Of a stretch of 64,000 bases of DNA, positions 1 to 8,478 are shown in pieces (the stretch's first letter is position 1; every line of letters begins with the position of its first letter). Below the pieces are notes generated by a model, which was given only the letters and a program-made list of their open reading frames with translations, was not told the DNA's origin and ran no database searches. The DNA is taken from assembly GCA_030826945.1 (NCBI GenBank), contig JAPQLC010000010.1, positions 1 through 64,000 on the forward strand. The letters run 5' to 3'. The translations under genes were made by a program, and so were the position numbers. This DNA comes from Candidatus Thiobius zoothamnicola (GTDB lineage Bacteria; Pseudomonadota; Gammaproteobacteria; Chromatiales; Chromatiaceae).

Positions 1-118
1 AAACGGCGAGCTGGCCGAGGAAGGGTTCGGATAAATGCTCCTGCCAGTCGAAACGGATGACGGGCGTTTCGATCCCGGCCAGTTGCGCCGTGATCCGGTA
101 GTCCGGTTGGCCGGGCAT
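1..118 (-). CDS. VgrG-like type VI secretion tip protein, N-terminal fragment
   Basis: Only the first 39 codons are inside the window and the gene runs off the left edge. It starts at the ATG complementary to 116-118, with an AAGGAG Shine-Dalgarno about 7 bases upstream. The peptide has the pattern of VgrG/gp27-like N-termini: a short strand, then a VIRFDWQEHLSEPF-like stretch matching the family's typical 'V.RF...E.LS.PF' motif, then a hydrophobic strand. VgrG proteins form the trimeric spike of the type VI secretion tube. With so little sequence, other contractile-tail hub proteins remain possible. It is separated from pilQ by a 180-bp non-coding stretch. Confidence 0.5.
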   Translation of the reverse strand, partial: MPGQPDYRITAQLAGIETPVIRFDWQEHLSEPFLGQLAV

Positions 119-267
119 GATTTAGCTCCTTGGAGGTTATTTCAATGCAATCAGTATAGTTATTTTGCGGATCAAAACCAGTAAAAAATCCCTTTTAGCC
201 AATATCGTCCACGCTCAATGCGTTAGCTTAAAAAGTTTCATTCCTGCCTGACATGCACGCGCATAAT

Positions 268-284
268 AGTGCAATAAAAGCACT
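268..284 (-). terminator. Weak stem-loop downstream of pilQ
   Basis: AGTGC and GCACT arms flank a 7-base A/T loop, 15-31 bases past the pilQ stop on the minus strand. The stem is short and there is no clear T tract, so termination here is only a possibility. Confidence 0.25.
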
Positions 285-298
285 TGTGAATTCAGAGT

Positions 299-2404
299 TC
301 ATTTTAGTGGATTGATGCGGCGTTGACCGGCTGCCTGAGCGGCTTGACCGTCAACCAGAATGTGCGGCGTCACAAAGATCAGCAATTCATGTTTTTCATC
401 TTGCACCTGATGTTGACGGAACATCACGCCCAGCAGCGGCAGATCGCCCAATAACGGTATTTTGGCGATGCGACGTGCCTGAGTCCGCTCAAATATGCCG
501 CCAAGCACCACAGTCTCGCCATGATCAACCAACACAGTGGTTTGCAATTCACGCGTGTCCACAGGCGGCACACCGAGTACGGCGCGGGTGAAATCCGGAT
601 TATCCTTATTCACCTTCAAATCCATGATGACCCGATTATCCGGCGTAATATGCGGGATCACTTCAAGTTGCAGCACGGCTTCTTTAAACGAGACCGAGGT
701 GGCCCCATTGGAGGTGGCTTCCTGATAAGGAATTTCCATGCCTTGTTTAATGATCGCTTTGTTTTGATCTGAGGTGATCACCCGAGGGCTGGAAATGATT
801 TCCCCCTGACCTTCCTGCTGCATGGCGCTGAGTTCCAGACGGAGCAGGTGTTGGCCCACTTTACCCAATACGAAGTTCATCGCCCCACCACTGCCAGTCG
901 CTAACGTTTGTGGCAAATTCACCAATAATGCTTGATTACCCGAGCCGGCCGGGTTTTCAATCATTGTTTGTCCGACCTTGGGATCCCAGGCCATATCGCC
1001 CGGTAAACCACCGCCCAGACCAAGATTGGTGGAACCGCCAGCATAATAATCCGCCCCTAAACGAACGCCCAGATCCCTGGCGAAATCGTCATTGGCGATG
1101 ACAATCCGCGATTCAATCAATACTTGGCGGATCTGCACATCCAGTTCACGGATCAACTGGCGGATTTCCGATAATTTGGCCGGAATATCCTGCACCAGTA
1201 ATGTGTTGGTGCGTTCATCCATGCTCACATTGCCGCGCTCAGAAAGTAAACGATTGTCGGTTGATTTCAACAGCGCGGCTAAATCACTCGCTTTGGCGTA
1301 GCTGACCGGAATCAGCGCCGAACGCAATGGCACCAGATCTGCTTTTTGAATCTGTGATTCCAGCTCCAATTTTTCCCGCGCCGCCAATTCTTCCGTGGGG
1401 GCAACGAGTATCACGTTGCCTTCGTGCCGCATCGACAAGCCTTTGGTTCGCAAAATCATATCCAAAGCTTGATCCCAGGGCACGTCCCGCAGACGTAAGG
1501 TGATATTGCCAGTGACGGAGTCATTGACGATGATATTTAATCCCGTGAAATCAGCCAGTAGTTGGAGTACGGAACGCAATGGAATATCCTGAAAATTCAG
1601 GGACAACGGCTCGCCGGTATAAGTGCCCTCAACGATTGGCTGGTCAAGCTGGACGACAACCGGTGACGGGCGAAATGCCAATGTATGAATGTGGTTACGC
1701 TGATAAGCCAGATAGGTGAAATTCGCCATTGTCTGGATAACCACGCGTACGCCATGCGCCCCGGTTTGCGCCGTGATTTTACGTATGGGCGGTATAAAAT
1801 CCGTCTGAAGCACTTCATCCAACCCGGCAGATAAACGCGTATTGAATAAATCCACCGCAATTTCCTGACCTTGTTGATAAATATGCGTCGGCACGCCGCC
1901 ACGGCTCAGATGGATTCGCACTTTGCCGCCACCCTGTGAATCAGGTTTGAAATCAATATGATGCAGCATCGCCATATCCGCTAAATCCAGATTCGGGATT
2001 TGATGTGCTTTTTCCGACGCAATCTGAATGTGGATTTCACGACCCTGAACACTGACCTGATGCACCGTCGGTTTGAGCAGGCTAATCACCACACGCGTCA
2101 TTCCGTCGGCTTCGACGGCACTGATGCGGTGTACCAAGTCGTTCGTCATCCATAACGTTTTCTGTTTTAACCCGCTCTCGGTTTGTGGTAAATCAAGCAC
2201 TATGCGCGGCGGATGATCCGTGGTGAAAGTCAACGGACGCACTGCCTCATGATCCAGTAGCAAACGAATCTCCAACTGATCCGCCGATGATTCATGATGA
2301 TGAATGGCTTCTAATTGGGCCGCCTGAACTTGTCGGCATGCGCCCAACCAGCCAAGCCATAAAATCAAAAAGATCGAGAGGTGGCGATAAAACGGCCCAG
2401 GCAT
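299..2404 (-). CDS. pilQ: Type IV pilus secretin PilQ
   Basis: 701 aa. Outer-membrane secretin through which the type IV pilus is extruded. The N-terminus has a hydrophobic export signal (residues about 9-29) that contains an LGAC tetrapeptide resembling a lipobox. Two AMIN-type peptidoglycan-binding domains follow (about 31-120 and 147-240), then the N0/STN domain (about 270-320), an N1 domain (about 360-430) and the C-terminal secretin barrel (about 480-690). The barrel carries conserved VPPVDTRELQTTV and ETVVLGGIF segments and the terminal KIPLLGDLPLLG motif. It is the last gene of pilMNOPQ and begins 2 bases after the pilP stop. Length and order match gammaproteobacterial PilQ. Confidence 0.97.
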   Translation of the reverse strand: MPGPFYRHLSIFLILWLGWLGACRQVQAAQLEAIHHHESSADQLEIRLLLDHEAVRPLTFTTDHPPRIVLDLPQTESGLKQKTLWMTNDLVHRISAVEADGMTRVVISLLKPTVHQVSVQGREIHIQIASEKAHQIPNLDLADMAMLHHIDFKPDSQGGGKVRIHLSRGGVPTHIYQQGQEIAVDLFNTRLSAGLDEVLQTDFIPPIRKITAQTGAHGVRVVIQTMANFTYLAYQRNHIHTLAFRPSPVVVQLDQPIVEGTYTGEPLSLNFQDIPLRSVLQLLADFTGLNIIVNDSVTGNITLRLRDVPWDQALDMILRTKGLSMRHEGNVILVAPTEELAAREKLELESQIQKADLVPLRSALIPVSYAKASDLAALLKSTDNRLLSERGNVSMDERTNTLLVQDIPAKLSEIRQLIRELDVQIRQVLIESRIVIANDDFARDLGVRLGADYYAGGSTNLGLGGGLPGDMAWDPKVGQTMIENPAGSGNQALLVNLPQTLATGSGGAMNFVLGKVGQHLLRLELSAMQQEGQGEIISSPRVITSDQNKAIIKQGMEIPYQEATSNGATSVSFKEAVLQLEVIPHITPDNRVIMDLKVNKDNPDFTRAVLGVPPVDTRELQTTVLVDHGETVVLGGIFERTQARRIAKIPLLGDLPLLGVMFRQHQVQDEKHELLIFVTPHILVDGQAAQAAGQRRINPLK

Positions 2405-2406
2405 GC

Positions 2407-2925
2407 TTAATTCCCCAAACGAAGCACAACCATTTTCTCATGCAAACGATGCCCTAATGGCGCCCGTTCAACCAGCCTGATTTGATCGGCCTGGATATCA
2501 ATGACCTGCCCCTGCTGCTGCCCCATATAATGCCCAACAGCCACCCGATGAATCACTTGGTTTTGATCACGCACCAAAGCCCAACGCAGATCATCACGCA
2601 GGATACTGCCTACCATACTCAGGCTATCCAAAGCATAACTTTCCAATACGTCCTTTGACCGCTGTCGCTCGGGTTGCACCGCCTGTTTTGGGGAGTTTAG
2701 CTGTTGGGTTGTCAGGAATATCCGGTCCGCCGTAAATGGATCACGTCGATCCTTGGCTTCGTAGGTAAAAGCAGGTATTGGCGAAGGTTTGATTGGCGTT
2801 TCGATATCACCTACCGCCGGACGTGAATGAATCCGCTCGACGTAGGCCGTCAAATCCGGCATGCGTTCTTCCGCACAGCCAGCCAACCATAGCAACGAAA
2901 GCCCATAAATGCGTATGCAAATCAC
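2407..2925 (-). CDS. pilP: Type IV pilus lipoprotein PilP
   Basis: 172 aa. Inner-membrane lipoprotein that links the PilMNO platform to the PilQ secretin. The signal peptide ends in an LAGC lipobox (lipidated Cys17). A proline-rich linker follows, then a C-terminal beta-rich domain (about 85-170) with the PilP pattern around SMVGSI and WALV. The start codon overlaps the pilO stop by 4 bases, indicating translational coupling. Confidence 0.95.
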   Translation of the reverse strand: MICIRIYGLSLLWLAGCAEERMPDLTAYVERIHSRPAVGDIETPIKPSPIPAFTYEAKDRRDPFTADRIFLTTQQLNSPKQAVQPERQRSKDVLESYALDSLSMVGSILRDDLRWALVRDQNQVIHRVAVGHYMGQQQGQVIDIQADQIRLVERAPLGHRLHEKMVVLRLGN

Positions 2926-3524
2926 CCGTTATTTTCATCCGGCTGGTAACGATAGGTTTTGACTGTCGCCTCCATCACCAGCAAATTATGCGCCGTTCGA
3001 TCCACAGATTGCGGCTGGATCGTCATATCATGCAAAGTGATGATCCGAGGCAAAGCCGCCAATGCGCTGATGAACTGGCCCAACTGATGGTAATCGCCAA
3101 GCACGCGAAACCGGAGTGGCAATTCAACGTAAAACGCGCCGGTGACAGCATCCAACGGCTGAAAAAAGACAAACTCCAATCCCGCTGCCAAACCTGTTTG
3201 CGACACATCGGTCAATAAATCAGACACATCCACCTGTTCCGGCAACTGCTTCAGCATGGCGGCAAAGGTGGTTTCCTCCCGCCGTAATTGCGCGCGGCGG
3301 CGCGCTAGATTCGCCGCCTGGCTTTGTTGCGATTCAAAAGTTTCGCGCAGCACGCCTTCCTGTTCGATCAGTTGCTGTAATTGATGCTGTTGCGGTTGAA
3401 TCAGCCCGAAATAAGCCACCACCAATAACCCCAAACACAACACCATCATGAATAACCACTGCGCCGACTGCGGCCAATCAGCCATCTCCCCCAAATCCAA
3501 CTCGTTCAACGCTGGTAAGTTCAT
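2922..3524 (-). CDS. pilO: Type IV pilus alignment protein PilO
   Basis: 200 aa. Bitopic inner-membrane protein that pairs with PilN and binds PilP. It has a short cytoplasmic N-terminus, one transmembrane helix (about 24-44), a periplasmic coiled coil (about 46-100), then a ferredoxin-like domain with the ELPLRFRVLGDYHQLGQFISALA pattern typical of PilO (only part quoted: ELPLRFRVLGDYHQ). It overlaps pilP and pilN by 4 bases on each side. Confidence 0.95.
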   Translation of the reverse strand: MNLPALNELDLGEMADWPQSAQWLFMMVLCLGLLVVAYFGLIQPQQHQLQQLIEQEGVLRETFESQQSQAANLARRRAQLRREETTFAAMLKQLPEQVDVSDLLTDVSQTGLAAGLEFVFFQPLDAVTGAFYVELPLRFRVLGDYHQLGQFISALAALPRIITLHDMTIQPQSVDRTAHNLLVMEATVKTYRYQPDENNG

Positions 3525-4096
3525 TGATCAACCTCATTCAGCGGCATCGTTTGTCGCAAACTCAGACTGAAATGATTGATCATGGGGTGGAAATACGCAT
3601 CGGCAACTTTTTTCTGTTCAATCAATAATAATTCAGGGTCGGCCAACCATGCCGACAGCTCAATATTACGCATCAATGCTGAAACATGCGCATCCGTTTC
3701 CGCCTGACCAGTGAGCGTGATCAATTGACCCGTTCGCACCAAACGGGTCAATCGCACACCTTGAGGCATGACATCCACCAATTCATTCCACCAATGCGCC
3801 ACTTGAAACTGACTGAACTGCAGGCGATCAATTGTCTGCAAGCGTAAAATCAAGGTTTGTCGCCTCGACACCAAACGCTGAACTTCCTGAATATCACGAT
3901 TCGCCTGATCAATGACGCTTTGCAAATATTGATTACGTTGTTTTTGGTGACGCGCTTGCTCCAGGCTATACCAATACCAAAAGCAGGTCGGAAGCAGCAT
4001 CAGTATGCCGCCGGTCAACAAACGCATCAGCGCCTGTCTTTGCCGCTGCACGCGCGCTTGTTCGCGCCAAGGCAGCAGATTGATCTGCGCCATCAA
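3521..4096 (-). CDS. pilN: Type IV pilus assembly protein PilN
   Basis: 191 aa. Inner-membrane partner of PilO. The extreme N-terminus carries the INLLPWRE motif that binds the PilM cytoplasmic ATPase. A transmembrane helix (about 24-44), a coiled coil and a periplasmic ferredoxin-like fold follow. The start overlaps the pilM stop by 4 bases. Family, length and position all agree. Confidence 0.96.
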   Translation of the reverse strand: MMAQINLLPWREQARVQRQRQALMRLLTGGILMLLPTCFWYWYSLEQARHQKQRNQYLQSVIDQANRDIQEVQRLVSRRQTLILRLQTIDRLQFSQFQVAHWWNELVDVMPQGVRLTRLVRTGQLITLTGQAETDAHVSALMRNIELSAWLADPELLLIEQKKVADAYFHPMINHFSLSLRQTMPLNEVDQ

Positions 4097-5124
4097 TCAA
4101 CACCTCGTAACGCCAACCCATAAGCCAGGAACATCGCTGGTGAGTGATGCTGAAAGCGAATCCGTTCCGCTGGGTTACGGATACTCATCCGCTGGAATGG
4201 ATTCATCAAAGTCACTGGCGTTGAGATTTGCTGACGGATAGCCTGAATAGCACCTGACAATAAAATGCCGCCGCCGACCAATATTAATCCCTGCAACTGA
4301 TGATACGAACCATACGATTGTATCGCCCGGTTAATTTGCTGTGTCATTTTATGGACAAATGGTTTTAGTAGGTGAAGTGGGTAATCACCCTGCCGTTTCG
4401 CCAGCTCAGCTTTGTCATAGGGCAATCCATAATGGTGCTGGATTTGTTGGGTAAGCTGTTGTCCGCCAAACCCTTGATCACGCCGATAAGTCAATTGACC
4501 ATTCCGCAATACATACAAACGGGTGGTGTAAGCGCCGATATCCAACAAGGCGACATGTTGACGTATGGACGATGGCAGCAAGTATTCACAAGCTCGCTCA
4601 ATCACCAGATTTTCCAAATCCACAACCTGTGCTTGCAAGCCCGCCATCTCCAACGCCGCCACGCGCTCATTGACGTGATCCGTACGCGCCGCCGCCAGTA
4701 ACACATCCACTTTGTCCGCCTCATCAGGACTCGGCCCGAGCACAACAAAATCAATGTTGACTTCATCCAGTGGAAAAGGAATATGCTGCCCAGCTTCCAA
4801 TTCGATCAGGCTTTCCAACTCCCGTTCGGATAACCCTTTGGGCAGACGAATGGTTTTCGTCATAGTGGTGGAACCGGCAACGGCAATCGCCGCATGGTGG
4901 GCTGTCGTCCTGGATCGTCGTAATGCACGTTTGAGCGCCATGCTGACCAGCGGCGCATCCATAATGCGGTTCCCGGCGATAGCACCTGTCGGCAAAGGCT
5001 CCACGGCATAACTCTCCACACAATAAGGCTTTCTATCCCGCCGACTTAACTCCAATAATTTGACGGCACAGGCACCAATATCAATGCCCAATAGCGGAGG
5101 CTTTTTATGGAAAAGGAATCCCAT
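4093..5124 (-). CDS. pilM: Type IV pilus actin-like ATPase PilM
   Basis: 343 aa from the ATG complementary to 5122-5124. The reading frame is open for 56 further codons upstream, but those do not look like coding sequence and overlap the end of the preceding adaptor gene. FtsA/actin-like fold: phosphate-1 loop GIDIGACAVKLLEL near the N-terminus, a second phosphate motif LLDIGAYTTRLYV in the middle, and an adenosine motif LVGGG near the C-terminus. PilM binds the PilN N-terminus on the cytoplasmic side. There is no strong Shine-Dalgarno before the chosen start, so initiation may depend on a nearby hairpin or on upstream translation. First gene of pilMNOPQ. Confidence 0.93.
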   Translation of the reverse strand: MGFLFHKKPPLLGIDIGACAVKLLELSRRDRKPYCVESYAVEPLPTGAIAGNRIMDAPLVSMALKRALRRSRTTAHHAAIAVAGSTTMTKTIRLPKGLSERELESLIELEAGQHIPFPLDEVNIDFVVLGPSPDEADKVDVLLAAARTDHVNERVAALEMAGLQAQVVDLENLVIERACEYLLPSSIRQHVALLDIGAYTTRLYVLRNGQLTYRRDQGFGGQQLTQQIQHHYGLPYDKAELAKRQGDYPLHLLKPFVHKMTQQINRAIQSYGSYHQLQGLILVGGGILLSGAIQAIRQQISTPVTLMNPFQRMSIRNPAERIRFQHHSPAMFLAYGLALRGVD

Positions 5125-5139
5125 GACGACCGTATAGAT

Positions 5140-5160
5140 GGCGGCTGAAGTAATGCCGCC
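5140..5160 (-). terminator. GC stem-loop between the efflux-type operon and pilM
   Basis: Perfect 6-bp arms GGCGGC/GCCGCC with a 9-base loop, located 4 bases after the stop of the HlyD-like gene and 15 bases before the pilM start. No T tract follows. It could attenuate read-through into pilM or shape pilM translation. Confidence 0.35.
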
Positions 5161-5164
5161 AAAT

Positions 5165-5932
5165 TCACCAAACCAAACTGGCCGGTTGACCAGCCTGCAA
5201 TATGAAGTCATCCGGTTGATGAAAGGCTGCGGCCAACCGGTACAGTGGCCCCTTTGCGCTTTGCTTGGCGGGTTCCGGGCTGAATTGCACATTCACCACA
5301 TTGAAACGCTCACCTTCAATCAAAACGGCGACAGGCGCGGCGCGTTGAATCGCTTTCGCCGTCCCCAGATCAACATATCCAGTAAAATGCATCGGGTCAT
5401 CATCCGCCAGCACCAACAATGTTTGGCTTTGTTGCGTATTGACCACCGATTGTCCAACAACCGCATCAAGCTTGACCACCACACCGTCAAATGGCGCTTC
5501 CAATACACGATATTGCTGGCGCAAACGCGCCTGGATCTGATTAGATCGAGCTGCCTGATAGGTGGCCAAAGCTTGTTTTAAAGCGATATGGGTCTGAGTG
5601 CGTTCATGTTCAGAGAGTACGGTGCGATCATATAGCTCCATCGCGCGCGCCTCTTCACGTTTTGCCTCTTCCCATAATGCTTCGGTATATTCCACCTGGG
5701 CATCCGCTTTATCCACTTCCGCCTGAAAACCTCGTTGATCCAACGCCAACAGCAAATCCCCGGTTTTAACGCGCTGTCCGATTTTGGCCGGAACCTGAGT
5801 GACCACCCCGGAAACCATCAACCCCATCGGTAACCGCTGAGACCAATCCAGCCTGCCGCTTAACTCAGCGGCCTGCACAAGACCACCCATTATGAGACTT
5901 GACAGACCGATAGCCGCCAATATTGATTTCAT
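5165..5932 (-). CDS. Periplasmic adaptor (HlyD/RND membrane-fusion family), short form
   Basis: 255 aa. Signal peptide 1-21. Two half lipoyl (barrel-sandwich) segments at about 33-75 and 140-172, joined by a coiled-coil alpha hairpin (about 75-138), then a beta-barrel domain. Membrane-fusion proteins bridge an inner-membrane pump to a TolC-type channel. At 255 aa this is shorter than typical RND adaptors (about 350-400) and lacks most of the membrane-proximal domain. Its start overlaps the tolC-like stop by 4 bases. No RND, ABC or MFS pump gene lies nearby, so the substrate is unknown. Confidence 0.85.
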   Translation of the reverse strand: MKSILAAIGLSSLIMGGLVQAAELSGRLDWSQRLPMGLMVSGVVTQVPAKIGQRVKTGDLLLALDQRGFQAEVDKADAQVEYTEALWEEAKREEARAMELYDRTVLSEHERTQTHIALKQALATYQAARSNQIQARLRQQYRVLEAPFDGVVVKLDAVVGQSVVNTQQSQTLLVLADDDPMHFTGYVDLGTAKAIQRAAPVAVLIEGERFNVVNVQFSPEPAKQSAKGPLYRLAAAFHQPDDFILQAGQPASLVW

Positions 5933-7236
5933 CGCATTTCACCCTCTTCGGCAGACAGATTGCGCGCATAGACTTCAGCACCACTTAACGCCCGCAACCG
6001 TGCTTGATTGATCGCCCAGTTGAATAACGCATCCATCAATCGCCAATGCACCGCTGTGGTCTGCGTCATCGCATCGCCCAGATCCGTACGCACCTCCAGT
6101 TCATAAAGCGCCCGACTACGATCCAGATACAGATCGCGATAATCCCCCAAAGCCTTAAAAGCTTCGATATCCACCAGAATTTCCTGGCGTCGCATCCAAA
6201 TCTCCAGTGCTTCTTGGCGAAGACGCAACTCAGCCGTCAACAAATCCGCTCGCGCTTGCTGCAAAACCGCATTTGCTTTGGCGATACCGGCCTCCTTGGC
6301 ACCGCCGCTCAGAATAGGCAACTCCAGCAACAATCCAGCGAAGACAGGATGAGTGGAAGCGGTTGAACGATTATGCGCCGCTACGCCCAACTCAGCACTC
6401 AGAACTGGCCCATAAGCGGCGCGCGCGGCATCCGCCTTTTTCTGTGCGGCAACGATAGAAGCACGCAGCTTGATCAGCTCAGGATTATTCTCAACCAGCT
6501 GCCGCCAATACGCTGAAAAGTCATCCTCCAACTTTGCCGGTAACGGAATCTCCGGCATCACCAAATTATTCGCCAGATCGTCTGGTCGTCCCATGGCGAT
6601 CGCCAATGCCGCCCGGGTAAGACGCTGCTGGATGGCACTGGAGGAGCGTTGCCGCCTCGCTTGCTCGTAATGTGATTCAGCCGCTAACAAGTCCACATCA
6701 GACAACACCCCCAACTCATGCCGATCACGCGCCTTATCAGCGGCGACAAATGCGATTGACATCGCTTCATTGTCACGAGCGAAAGCAATGTCCGCCAGCA
6801 ATACATCATAAAAGGCCCGCATAATCGCCAATTGATACTGTTGCCTGGCGATCAATGTCTGTACGTTATGGGTTGATTGCGCCATTTCCGCCGCCGCTTG
6901 CAAATGATCAGCATAGCCGGAGTCATACAAAGGTTTTTGCAGAATCAGGCTGGCATGGCTGTCATTACGATCCTCATTAACCGATTTATAGGATGGCTCA
7001 ATCCAACGCAGGCGACCTTGAGCGGTTAAACGAACACCATCCAATGATGCGGCAGCCAAAGCCTCTGCATTAACCGCCTCAATCGCCGCCTTGACATGGG
7101 ATAAAACCGGGATTTGCCGACTGCTGAAATGCATGGCATCATCCAGCGATAAAGGTTCTGGCAACACCGCCAAACCGGCACGCGACTCAATGGATAAGCA
7201 CAACAAAACCATCAGTACCGAGTAATGATGCGCCAT
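5929..7236 (-). CDS. TolC-family outer membrane efflux protein
   Basis: 435 aa. Signal peptide (about 1-20), then two repeats of the OEP domain (about 40-225 and 240-425) rich in long amphipathic helices with Ala/Gln/Glu/Arg, as in TolC channels. The start codon shares one base with the stop of the upstream thioredoxin gene (TGATG junction), and the end overlaps the HlyD-like adaptor by 4 bases. The three proteins are therefore probably made from one message. Substrate not predictable. Confidence 0.9.
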   Translation of the reverse strand: MAHHYSVLMVLLCLSIESRAGLAVLPEPLSLDDAMHFSSRQIPVLSHVKAAIEAVNAEALAAASLDGVRLTAQGRLRWIEPSYKSVNEDRNDSHASLILQKPLYDSGYADHLQAAAEMAQSTHNVQTLIARQQYQLAIMRAFYDVLLADIAFARDNEAMSIAFVAADKARDRHELGVLSDVDLLAAESHYEQARRQRSSSAIQQRLTRAALAIAMGRPDDLANNLVMPEIPLPAKLEDDFSAYWRQLVENNPELIKLRASIVAAQKKADAARAAYGPVLSAELGVAAHNRSTASTHPVFAGLLLELPILSGGAKEAGIAKANAVLQQARADLLTAELRLRQEALEIWMRRQEILVDIEAFKALGDYRDLYLDRSRALYELEVRTDLGDAMTQTTAVHWRLMDALFNWAINQARLRALSGAEVYARNLSAEEGEMR

Positions 7237-7769
7237 CAGTTTTTCCGTTTAAAGCGCGCAAAGGTCTGTTGTTTATAATGCCCCTCCACCACATAGCGGC
7301 CCAGCCGCATAAACTCCGCTTTATTGCGGGTGGCTCCGGTATAACGCGCGCGCTGAATATAGCGACCCTGTAAATCGAAAAAAGCAAAAACCGGCGTGGC
7401 ACGAACCCGGTATTCCTGAAAGGCGAAGTTTTTCATGGTGGTCTCTTCACCCTGAAAATTACTTAATTCAACATCACCTTCAATATCAATCGGCAAAATC
7501 AGAAAATGCCGCTTAAAATAATCTTGCACTTCCGGCTGATTAAGCACGGTGGTTTTCATCCGATGACAGAATGGGCACTCATCCATTTCAAACATCAGTA
7601 AAATCCCTTTTTTCCCAGCTTCACGCGCAACTTCCAGTTCCTCCTGCAAATCCCAGAAAGACTCATCAAAAAAGTATTCGTGCGGATCGCGTGGTTTTAC
7701 TTCAGCGGCTGATAACCCCATGGATATTAGCAGCATGCTGGCGAATAAAAGATACGTTTTGGCTATCAT
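7236..7769 (-). CDS. Periplasmic thioredoxin-fold protein with CPFC active site
   Basis: 177 aa from the ATG complementary to 7767-7769, preceded by a GAGGG ribosome-binding site; the longer open frame overlaps the upstream gene and is not needed. Signal peptide about 1-21. Thioredoxin fold with C65-P-F-C68 and a downstream RATPVF cis-proline motif. Resembles the SoxW/DUF255-like thioredoxins that reduce or charge periplasmic disulfides. It lies between a TlpA-like protein (7-bp gap) and the TolC-like gene (1-bp overlap), so a thiol-redox role linked to an export channel is an inference. Confidence 0.85.
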   Translation of the reverse strand: MIAKTYLLFASMLLISMGLSAAEVKPRDPHEYFFDESFWDLQEELEVAREAGKKGILLMFEMDECPFCHRMKTTVLNQPEVQDYFKRHFLILPIDIEGDVELSNFQGEETTMKNFAFQEYRVRATPVFAFFDLQGRYIQRARYTGATRNKAEFMRLGRYVVEGHYKQQTFARFKRKN

Positions 7770-7776
7770 GCGAGCT

Positions 7777-8271
7777 TTACCCTCCCTCATAATGATCAAT
7801 AAATTGACGGATGGCTTCCAGGGTGACGGGGCCAACCTGACGCGCCACAGCTTCACCCTGTGGCGACACCAAATAGGAAGTTGGCAAACCAGGAATATCA
7901 CCGAGACGTTGATCAGCAGGCAAAAGCGTGTTCGCTCTGAGTATGGGAAAGGAGAGAAATTGATCGTCAACAAACGCTTTTAGCGCCTCCTTGCCAATAT
8001 CTTCCATGTTAATGCCGAGTACAACCGCTTTACCTGCGGATTCGCTATGAAACATTTCCAATTCGGGCAATTCCTCCAGGCATGGGGGACACCAAGTCGC
8101 CCAATAATTCACCAACACCCATTGCTCCCGGTAATCCGACAGGCGATGTACATGATCATCCAAATCCGGCAAAGTGAAGTCAGGCCGGACTCCAGCGAAG
8201 CCAAGTTGGTGAAACAGGAGGAATAAAAGCCCGATCAAAGCATAAGGGTTTCTATTTACTGAAATACGCAT
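7777..8271 (-). CDS. TlpA/ResA-family thiol-disulfide oxidoreductase
   Basis: 164 aa. N-terminal signal or anchor helix (about 10-27), then an AhpC/TSA-type thioredoxin domain with VNYWATWCPPC (C61/C64) and a GLPTSYLV cis-proline segment. TlpA/ResA proteins are membrane-tethered periplasmic reductants used in cytochrome c or cuproprotein maturation. It is the first gene of the minus-strand set that continues through a second thioredoxin, TolC and HlyD-like genes. A divergent AT-rich region separates it from xerC. Confidence 0.9.
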   Translation of the reverse strand: MRISVNRNPYALIGLLFLLFHQLGFAGVRPDFTLPDLDDHVHRLSDYREQWVLVNYWATWCPPCLEELPELEMFHSESAGKAVVLGINMEDIGKEALKAFVDDQFLSFPILRANTLLPADQRLGDIPGLPTSYLVSPQGEAVARQVGPVTLEAIRQFIDHYEGG

Positions 8272-8478
8272 ATCAAAAAATAGATAAATTCAGCTTGCAA
8301 TAACAAGCGCAGAATATCAGCAAAACAACATAACGGATATGGTTGATGAAACATTAAGATCTATTGATATTTCAAGATATGCTGATGTTTGCGCGATTGC
8401 TTCATTATCAAAACAGAAAATATGTTCAATTCCGCAAATTTTGACGCAATTTAAAAACCGCCTCTCAGATTAATCTCT

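Noticed and set aside
2793-3218. 141-codon plus-strand frame across pilP and pilO
   Set aside because: It is the antisense shadow of two well-supported genes.
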